NCBI GenBank assembly: GCA_902463235.1
Contig: CABQER010000064.1
Location: forward strand, 1-5,407
Source of the DNA: an uncultured Faecalibacterium sp.
Lineage (GTDB): Bacteria; Bacillota; Clostridia; Oscillospirales; Ruminococcaceae
Direction of reading: 5' to 3'
Length of the DNA stretch: 5,407 nt
Shown here: piece by piece, positions 1 to 3,822 of the stretch
Numbering within the stretch: position 1 is the first letter of the stretch
Layout: the number at the start of each line of letters is the position of its first letter
Translations under genes and position numbers: made by a program
Notes under the pieces: model-generated
What the model saw: only the letters and a program-made list of their open reading frames with translations
The model's database searches: none
Told to the model about the DNA's origin: nothing

Positions 1-37
1 TGAGAGGCCTCTGTCTTAACCGCTTGACCAACGGGCC
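1..37 (-). tRNA. tRNA-Glu (anticodon CTC), 5' half only
   Basis: Read on the minus strand from 37 downward, the sequence gives a 7-nt acceptor 5' strand GGCCCGT, then TG at positions 8-9, then a D-arm GTCAAGCGGTTAAGAC with the GG of the D-loop, A26, an anticodon stem GAGGC, and loop bases C-T-C-T-C-A. The loop puts CTC at 34-36, which decodes the glutamate codon GAG. The 5' half closely resembles typical Firmicute tRNA-Glu genes, which usually carry TTC; here the stem and anticodon differ. The window ends right after base 37 of the tRNA, so the variable loop, T-arm and acceptor 3' strand cannot be checked. A minor-isoacceptor tRNA-Glu(CTC) fits a genome whose genes use GAG heavily, as pckA in this window does. 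Confidence 0.88.
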
Positions 38-53
38 ATACGTCCATTTTGCA

Positions 54-71
54 TCGGGTGTTCGCTCCCGA
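54..71 (-). other. small hairpin in the tRNA 5' leader
   Basis: On the minus strand TCGGG pairs with CCCGA across an 8-nt loop, between the predicted start of transcription (about 72) and the mature tRNA 5' end at 37. It lies in the part that RNase P would remove. It may be a simple processing-friendly leader structure, and no function is claimed. Confidence 0.35.
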
Positions 72-78
72 CTTGGCT

Positions 79-107
79 ATTTTAGCATAGCACGCCTGCT
101 TTGTCAA
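79..107 (-). promoter_or_regulatory. sigma-A type promoter of the tRNA-Glu gene
   Basis: On the minus strand a perfect -35 box TTGACA (107-102) is followed by exactly 17 bp and a -10 box TAAAAT (84-79). The -10 box is preceded by TGC, giving an extended -10. Transcription should start near 72, about 35 nt before the mature tRNA. The -35 begins only 18 bp after the stop codon of the upstream gene, so the tRNA promoter sits immediately behind that gene. This is the strongest promoter match in the window, as expected for a stable-RNA gene. Confidence 0.85.
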
Positions 108-125
108 CACAAAAATTCAATTTTT

Positions 126-758
126 TCAAAAAATCTTCCGCACTCGGGCCGCGCCGGTGTGGAACAGGCCCAGAGCCAGCCCCAGATATACGCCGATCAC
201 CGTATCGTTCTGGTCAAATTCCATCTGCTGGCGCTGCGGCAGGCCGGCCAGTGTACCCTTGTATACGCACCGCAGCTCTTCCAGCCGGGTGTAGTCGTTC
301 GGGTGCATCAGGGTGCTGTGCTTGGGCAGCTCCATGGCACCGCTCTTTTCCAGCACCTCGCTGACGAACTGGGAGCAGAAATAGTGCCGGCGGCGCTTCC
401 AGCGGATATGCATCCCGCAGAGCGCAAGACCGATAACGTTGAACTGGTAAAGGCTGCCGTGGGCCATCATGTGCTCGGCACGGCGGCGGGCACGGGTGTA
501 GGCTTCATCGCTCACATCCAGCGCATACAGTGCGCAGGGCACGTTCTCCCGCAGACGGAACACACCCCGGTTCAGGTATTCCCTGCTGGGCCCTGCCGGG
601 AACATGGTATAGCCGTTTTTGCGGGTAGAGCTGTACAGGCAGCTCAGGTCTTCGTCAAAAGCCAGCGAAGCGTGGGTATAATTTGCACCGGTAACAGCGT
701 AAACAAGGTTTGAAAGCAGGGTACCCGACCGGGTGAGCAGGATGTAGATGGTCTTCAT
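126..758 (-). CDS. Permuted NlpC/P60 (YiiX-like) cysteine hydrolase family protein
   Basis: This is a 210-residue protein. The start chosen is the ATG at 758-756 (MKTIYILLTR...), because AAGAAGGA lies 8 nt upstream; an in-frame ATG 27 nt earlier lacks such a site. The features resemble circularly permuted NlpC/P60 papain-fold proteins (the YiiX/DUF830 group): a basic N-terminal strand, then YTHASLAFD with candidate catalytic His29, and later YFCSQFVSEVL with candidate nucleophile Cys128. In this group the His comes before the Cys, the reverse of classical NlpC/P60. No lipobox, signal peptide or clear membrane segment is seen, so it is probably cytoplasmic. The C-terminal part (about 183-200) is mildly hydrophobic. 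Known relatives act on amide or acyl bonds, but the substrate cannot be told from sequence. It has its own promoter and is followed co-directionally by the tRNA gene. The family call is moderately sure; the biochemical role is unknown. Confidence 0.72.
   Translation of the reverse strand: MKTIYILLTRSGTLLSNLVYAVTGANYTHASLAFDEDLSCLYSSTRKNGYTMFPAGPSREYLNRGVFRLRENVPCALYALDVSDEAYTRARRRAEHMMAHGSLYQFNVIGLALCGMHIRWKRRRHYFCSQFVSEVLEKSGAMELPKHSTLMHPNDYTRLEELRCVYKGTLAGLPQRQQMEFDQNDTVIGVYLGLALGLFHTGAARVRKIF
128..162 (-). terminator. possible intrinsic terminator inside the 3' end of the hydrolase gene
   Basis: On the minus strand CCACAC (162-157) can pair with GTGCGG (143-138) with one mismatch. An inner CGG/CCG pairing extends the stem, and AAGA then a run of six T (133-128) follows, ending in the TGA stop. 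The stem is imperfect and overlaps coding sequence, so this is a weak call. No other terminator-like structure separates the gene from the tRNA promoter. Confidence 0.3.
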
Positions 759-819
759 GATCTTTTTCCTTCTTATATGTAGCACACAGAAAAAGCGGGG
801 CTGTCCTTTTGTCAGATAC

Positions 820-849
820 AGTATACCACAGGCAAAGCTTCTTTGTCAT
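820..849 (-). promoter_or_regulatory. promoter of the permuted NlpC/P60 family gene
   Basis: On the minus strand ATGACA (849-844, one mismatch to TTGACA) is followed by 18 bp and TATACT (825-820), with TGG just before the -10 making it extended. The start of transcription would be near 813, giving a leader of about 55 nt before the ATG at 758. No operator-like repeat is evident around it. Confidence 0.7.
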
Positions 850-907
850 AAAAATCGTCAAAATCTCGTAAATTTCGCACAAATCGGGCTGTGGATCCTG
901 TTCCGCT

Positions 908-945
908 CTTCCCTGCCGCGCCGTTTTGCGGGAAGGGCCGTTTTT
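908..945 (+). terminator. orphan hairpin followed by a T-run
   Basis: CTTCCC-(T)-GC at 908-916 pairs with GCGGGAAG at 928-935, leaving one bulged T. Five bases later comes TTTTT (941-945). It has terminator form on the plus strand only, yet no plus-strand gene lies upstream in the window. It could block transcription running antisense from the hydrolase promoter region toward pckA, or mark the end of a small unseen RNA. It may also be coincidental. Confidence 0.25.
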
Positions 946-1048
946 GTGCTCGGTTTTTCATGCATCCCAGCTTGTTAAAATTTTACCAAAAAATTGTTTT
1001 TCTGCCTTTCCACCTTATTTTTTCAGGTTTCGCCCCCTGCTTTTGTTT

Positions 1049-1094
1049 CCTGAAATTGTTTCAGGCAGTTAAATTTCTTAATGAAATTTGTTTC
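1049..1094. repeat. two related inverted-repeat elements upstream of the pckA promoter (candidate operator)
   Basis: CCTGAAATTGTTTCAGG at 1049-1065 is a perfect 7-bp inverted repeat around TTG. A second copy of its core, TGAAATTTGTTTC, lies at 1082-1094. The two cores start 31 bp apart, close to three helical turns. A further inverted repeat, AAATTTC/GAAATTT (1071-1077 and 1083-1089), bridges them, and another TTTCAGG half-site is at 1021-1027. The element centres fall about 99 and 68 bp upstream of the predicted pckA start, positions suited to an activator or a looping regulator. The cores resemble CcpA cre sites only loosely, since the central CG is missing, so no regulator is named. Confidence 0.45.
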
Positions 1095-1121
1095 TTTTCT
1101 GCAAATAGCACGATTCGTTTA

Positions 1122-1149
1122 TTGATTTCGGGATACTTTTATGTATAAT
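1122..1149 (+). promoter_or_regulatory. promoter of pckA
   Basis: TTGATT (1122-1127) and a perfect TATAAT (1144-1149) are separated by 16 bp. Transcription would begin near 1156, leaving a leader of about 114 nt before the pckA ATG at 1270. The perfect -10 with a weaker -35 and a short spacer is typical of a promoter that gains from an activator, which agrees with the repeat elements just upstream. Confidence 0.65.
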
Positions 1150-1190
1150 GGTATACAGGAGAATTTGCATTTACAAACTGCAAGCCTTCT

Positions 1191-1223
1191 GCGCAGCGCC
1201 CGGCCCGCCGGGAAACGCTGTGC
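1191..1223 (+). promoter_or_regulatory. strong GC hairpin in the pckA 5' untranslated leader
   Basis: GCGCAGCG-CCCGG (1191-1203) pairs with CCGGG-AAA-CGCTG-TGC (1208-1223). The tetraloop is CCCG, three A are bulged, and there is one G-T pair near the base. This gives 13 base pairs. No T-run follows, so it is not a simple terminator. It sits about 46 nt before the pckA start codon and does not itself cover the ribosome site at 1255-1259. Likely roles are transcript stabilisation or part of a regulatory leader. It matches no riboswitch class that I recognise. Confidence 0.5.
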
Positions 1224-1237
1224 CCTATACAGGACGT

Positions 1238-1264
1238 ATGGATCAAACGAAAGTAGAGGTATAG
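1238..1264 (+). CDS. possible 8-codon upstream ORF in the pckA leader
   Basis: ATG at 1238 opens a frame reading MDQTKVEV and ends with TAG at 1262-1264, five bases before the pckA ATG and out of frame with it. AGGA at 1231-1234 precedes it, but only three bases separate the two, which is short for efficient initiation. Its last codons cover the pckA ribosome site. If translated, it could couple or limit pckA translation. The peptide has no run of one amino acid that would suggest classical attenuation. This may well be chance. Confidence 0.2.
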   Translation: MDQTKVEV

Positions 1265-1269
1265 CGAAT

Positions 1270-2874
1270 ATGGCAAAGTTGGATCTTACCAAGTATGGCA
1301 TTACCGGCACGACTGAGATCGTGTACAACCCCTCCTACGAGCAGCTGTTCGAGGAAGAGACCAAGCCCGGTCTGGAAGGCTACGAAAAGGGCCAGGTCAG
1401 CGAGCTGGGTGCTGTGAACGTTATGACCGGCATCTACACCGGCCGTTCTCCCAAGGACAAGTTCATCGTTATGGACGAGAACTCCAAGGACACCGTGTGG
1501 TGGACTTCCGACGAGTACAAGAACGACAACCACCCCGCTTCTCAGGAAGCATGGGCTGCTGTGAAGGCCATCGCTCAGAAGGAGCTGTCCAACAAGCGCC
1601 TGTACGTGGTGGATGCATTCTGCGGTGCCAACAAGGATACCCGCATGGCCATCCGCTTTGTCATGGAAGTTGCATGGCAGGCACACTTCGTCACCAACAT
1701 GTTCATCAAGCCCACCGCTGAGGAGCTGGAGAACTTTGAGCCCGATTTCGTTGTCTACAACGCATCCAAGGCCAAGGTTGAGAACTACAAGGAGCTGGGC
1801 CTGAACTCTGAGACTGCTGTTGTGTTCAACATCACCAGCAAGGAGCAGGTCATCGTGAACACCTGGTACGGCGGCGAGATGAAGAAGGGCATGTTCTCCA
1901 TGATGAACTACTTCCTGCCGCTGAAGGGCATGGCTTCCATGCACTGCTCTGCCAACACCGACCTGAACGGCGAGAACACCGCCATCTTCTTCGGTCTGTC
2001 CGGCACCGGCAAGACCACCCTGTCCACCGATCCCAAGCGTCTGCTGATCGGCGATGACGAGCACGGCTGGGACGACAACGGCGTGTTCAACTTCGAGGGC
2101 GGCTGCTACGCAAAGGTCATCAACCTGGATAAGGACTCCGAGCCCGATATCTACAACGCCATCAAGCGCAACGCTCTGCTGGAGAACGTCACTCTGGATG
2201 CCGAGGGTCACATCGACTTCGCTGACAAGTCTGTCACCGAGAACACCCGTGTGTCCTACCCCATCAACCACATCCAGAACATCGTGCGTCCTGTTTCTTC
2301 TGCTCCCGCAGCAAAGAACGTGATCTTCCTGTCTGCTGACGCCTTCGGCGTTCTGCCCCCGGTCTCCATCCTGACCCCGGAGCAGACCCAGTACTACTTC
2401 CTGTCCGGCTTTACTGCAAAGCTGGCCGGCACCGAGCGCGGCATCACCGAGCCCACCCCCACTTTCTCCGCCTGCTTCGGCCAGGCTTTCCTGGAGCTGC
2501 ACCCCACCAAGTATGCTGAGGAGCTGGTCAAGAAGATGCAGAAGAGCGGCGCCAAGGCTTATCTGGTCAACACCGGCTGGAACGGCACCGGCAAGCGCAT
2601 CTCCATCAAGGATACCCGCGGCATCATCGACGCCATCCTGAACGGCGACATCAACAATGTGCCCACCAAGAAGATCCCCTACTTCGACTTCGAGGTTCCC
2701 ACCGTGCTGAACGGCGTGGACACCGGCATTCTGGATCCTCGCGACACCTATGCTGACGCTTCCCAGTGGGAAGAGAAGGCCAAGGATCTGGCAAGCCGCT
2801 TCATCAAGAACTTCAAGAAGTACGAGGGCAACGAGCACGGCAAGGCTCTGGTCTCTGCCGGCCCCCAGCTGTAA
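1270..2874 (+). CDS. pckA: Phosphoenolpyruvate carboxykinase (ATP)
   Basis: This cytosolic enzyme catalyses oxaloacetate + ATP = PEP + ADP + CO2 (EC 4.1.1.49), the gluconeogenic step; in some anaerobes it can run in the carboxylating direction. The 534-residue length matches the usual 525-540. The ATG at 1270 is chosen because AGAGG (1255-1259) lies 10 nt upstream; in-frame extension to 1141 would start inside the promoter -10 region. Visible motifs: GRSPKDKF with Arg59 (substrate site), WYGGEMKKG at 199-207 (Tyr200 and Lys205/206, metal and substrate), MHCSAN with His225, the P-loop GLSGTGKTT at 242-250 with Lys248, the metal-binding LIGDDEHGW at 259-267 with Asp262/Asp263, and ENTRVSYP with Arg327. 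All expected catalytic residues are present, so it should be active. The P-loop type and length mark it as the ATP-using family, not the GTP-using one. Codon choice is extremely uniform (AAG, GAG, CTG, ATC, GGC), pointing to high expression. It is monocistronic, with a promoter before it and a terminator after it. Confidence 0.98.
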   Translation: MAKLDLTKYGITGTTEIVYNPSYEQLFEEETKPGLEGYEKGQVSELGAVNVMTGIYTGRSPKDKFIVMDENSKDTVWWTSDEYKNDNHPASQEAWAAVKAIAQKELSNKRLYVVDAFCGANKDTRMAIRFVMEVAWQAHFVTNMFIKPTAEELENFEPDFVVYNASKAKVENYKELGLNSETAVVFNITSKEQVIVNTWYGGEMKKGMFSMMNYFLPLKGMASMHCSANTDLNGENTAIFFGLSGTGKTTLSTDPKRLLIGDDEHGWDDNGVFNFEGGCYAKVINLDKDSEPDIYNAIKRNALLENVTLDAEGHIDFADKSVTENTRVSYPINHIQNIVRPVSSAPAAKNVIFLSADAFGVLPPVSILTPEQTQYYFLSGFTAKLAGTERGITEPTPTFSACFGQAFLELHPTKYAEELVKKMQKSGAKAYLVNTGWNGTGKRISIKDTRGIIDAILNGDINNVPTKKIPYFDFEVPTVLNGVDTGILDPRDTYADASQWEEKAKDLASRFIKNFKKYEGNEHGKALVSAGPQL

Positions 2875-2902
2875 GCTGATCTCCGCCTGATACTGAAGCG
2901 AT

Positions 2903-2941
2903 AAAAAAGGACGTGTTCCCGCAAGGGAGCACGTCCTTTTT
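2903..2941 (+). terminator. intrinsic terminator of pckA
   Basis: A 12-bp stem, GGACGTGTTCCC (2909-2920) with GGGAGCACGTCC (2925-2936), contains one G-T pair and is closed by a GCAA tetraloop of the stable GNRA type. TTTTTGTTTT follows. Six A before the stem (2903-2908) can pair with the T-run, so it may also stop minus-strand transcription. It starts about 30 nt after the pckA stop. Confidence 0.95.
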
Positions 2942-2974
2942 GTTTTGCAGACTGGCAGGTAAACGTTCCGTCGG

Positions 2975-3003
2975 TTGTATTTTCCACATTCCTGTGTTAT
3001 CCT
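2975..3003 (+). promoter_or_regulatory. promoter of the membrane XRE regulator gene
   Basis: TTGTAT (2975-2980) and TATCCT (2998-3003) are separated by 17 bp, and TGT precedes the -10, giving an extended -10 TGTTATCCT. Transcription would start near 3010, so the leader would be very short, with the ribosome site at its 5' end. The -35 is poor. The promoter lies within the operator-like repeats. Confidence 0.45.
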
Positions 3004-3011
3004 GTGGAAAA
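2980..3011. promoter_or_regulatory. operator-like inverted and direct repeats over the promoter
   Basis: TTTTCCACA (2980-2988) and TGTGGAAAA (3003-3011) form a perfect 9-bp inverted repeat with a 14-bp spacer. Within it TCCTGTG occurs twice, at 2990-2996 and 3000-3006, exactly 10 bp apart, or one helical turn. CACA-TTCC-TGTG (2985-2996) forms a shorter internal palindrome. There are therefore three CCTGTG/CCACA-type half-sites covering the -10 box and ending at the ribosome site. The left arm is upstream of the expected start of transcription, so this is a DNA-level signal and not an RNA hairpin. Autorepression by the XRE protein encoded next is the natural reading, but that is inference. Confidence 0.5.
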
Positions 3012-3024
3012 GGATGTGAGCAGA

Positions 3025-3687
3025 ATGGATGCAAAAGAATTTGGTGCATTCCTTGCACAAGTGCGCCGGGAGCGGAACATGACGCAGGCCGAACTGGCTC
3101 AGCAGCTTCACGTTACGGATAAAGCCGTCAGCCGCTGGGAACGCGGCATCGGGCTGCCAGACATCAACACGCTGGAGCCGCTGGCCGATGTGCTGGGCCT
3201 GACCCTCGCTGACCTGATGCACTGTCATGACTCCCGTCAAAAAGATGACACTCCTCCCGTTCCTCTGGAAGATTTTTTCACCATGCTGCGCCGCCAGCAC
3301 ACTGTAGACTGGCATTCTGTGCGTACTGCTCTTCTTGCATTAAGCATTGCACTTGCCCTGTGGGGAATTTTTGCCTGTCCAGGCAGATTAGCTGTACACT
3401 GGCGGACTCTCAGCGATGGTTCGCTTCAGGCCGACGGCTGGATGTCCTCCCTGGTCATTTTTCCATTGTTTGCCGGATTTGAATTTCTATCTCTTGAGCT
3501 CTGGAACAATTTTGAGCAAACCGGTTACTACCGGCGCTGGGGTGAGGTGAATCTTTTTATCATTCACGCCATGTCTTTCGGCACGCCGCTTACCCGTCTG
3601 ATGCGGCTCGTGCTGGATCTTCTGTTCTTTTTCTGTTTTGGATTTCTGCTTCCATGCTGCGAAGCATGGCTGATCCTTTTGAATTAA
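3025..3687 (+). CDS. XRE-family HTH protein with DUF1648/SdpI-like membrane C-terminus
   Basis: This is a 220-residue putative transcription regulator anchored in the membrane. The ATG at 3025 is chosen because AAGGA (3010-3014) lies 10 nt upstream; a GTG 21 nt earlier has no ribosome site. Residues 6-65 form an XRE/Cro-CI-type helix-turn-helix: TQAELAQQLH is helix 2, and TDKAVSRWERG at 31-41 is the recognition helix. It is followed by a conserved LPDINTLEPLADVLGLTLADL stretch. A polar linker (66-97) leads to three hydrophobic segments at about 100-117, 141-158 and 194-219. Between the first two, CPGRLAVHW followed by DGSLQADGW resembles the P..(I/V)..HW...G..DGW pattern of DUF1648, the N-terminal domain of SdpI-type immunity/signalling proteins. 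Codon use is less biased than in pckA, which fits low expression. It is a single-gene unit convergent with putP. What it senses and its other targets are not visible. Confidence 0.82.
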   Translation: MDAKEFGAFLAQVRRERNMTQAELAQQLHVTDKAVSRWERGIGLPDINTLEPLADVLGLTLADLMHCHDSRQKDDTPPVPLEDFFTMLRRQHTVDWHSVRTALLALSIALALWGIFACPGRLAVHWRTLSDGSLQADGWMSSLVIFPLFAGFEFLSLELWNNFEQTGYYRRWGEVNLFIIHAMSFGTPLTRLMRLVLDLLFFFCFGFLLPCCEAWLILLN

Positions 3688-3722
3688 ATGCCGCTTTCCT
3701 CTGCGTCCCCACCCGTGAAAAA

Positions 3723-3758
3723 GCAAAAGAGCAAAGCCCGCCGGCTTTGCTCTTTTGC
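3723..3758. terminator. bidirectional terminator between convergent genes
   Basis: GCAAAAGAGCAAAGCC (3723-3738) and its exact complement (3743-3758) form a perfect 16-bp inverted repeat with a CGCC loop. The GC-rich core is followed by TTTT on both strands, so it can end the XRE transcript from the left and the putP transcript from the right. It begins 35 nt after the XRE stop and lies about 64 nt beyond the putP stop. Confidence 0.93.
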
Positions 3759-3777
3759 ATAAGCATCAATCATTTTT

Positions 3778-3810
3778 CCGCTGCTATGCCCAGAGCGCAG
3801 CGGAGGGCAT
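3778..3810. other. two mutually exclusive hairpins in the putP 3' untranslated region
   Basis: CCGCTGC (3778-3784) can pair with GCAGCGG (3797-3803), and ATGCCC (3786-3791), in the loop of that stem, can pair with GGGCAT (3805-3810). The pairings interlock like a pseudoknot, but the single base between the two 3' arms makes a full pseudoknot unlikely, so they would compete. Neither is followed by a T-run in the putP direction. It could be a 3' stabilising structure or an accident. Confidence 0.3.
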
Positions 3811-3822
3811 TTTAAATCGTTT

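Larger units (their letters stand above)
850..1121. other. non-coding divergent intergenic region
   Basis: No convincing gene is seen here. The short open frames lack ribosome sites and have non-protein-like composition. Positions 850-960 have mixed composition and contain one hairpin with a T-run. From 965 to 1120 the region is very AT-rich, with pyrimidine-rich stretches on the plus strand, a 10-bp palindrome TAAAATTTTA at 976-985 and the repeat elements listed separately at 1049-1094. The AT-rich part directly precedes the pckA promoter and is best read as its upstream control region. Confidence 0.6.

Noticed and set aside
24..713. A 229-codon plus-strand frame opposite the NlpC/P60-like gene
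   Set aside because: It begins inside the tRNA gene and has no ribosome site. The opposite strand has a promoter, a ribosome site and catalytic motifs.
1051..1063. A CcpA cre site upstream of pckA
   Set aside because: TGAAATTGTTTCA is one base short of the cre length and lacks the central CG, so naming CcpA would be over-reading.
891..1148. A short plus-strand frame of 85 codons in the intergenic region
   Set aside because: It has no Shine-Dalgarno site, its Phe/Cys-rich composition comes from T-rich DNA, and it runs into the pckA promoter.
1141..1269. A 43-residue N-terminal extension of PckA from the ATG at 1141
   Set aside because: That ATG overlaps the promoter spacer and -10 box, so it would not be transcribed. 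The family N-terminus starts at the ATG at 1270, which has its own ribosome site.
1243..3315. A 690-codon open frame on the minus strand, antisense to pckA and the start of the XRE gene
   Set aside because: It mirrors the biased codon use of pckA, which rarely creates stops in that antisense frame. The predicted protein is low-complexity (rich in G, V, L, Q and H), runs across the pckA terminator and a second gene, and has no ribosome site.
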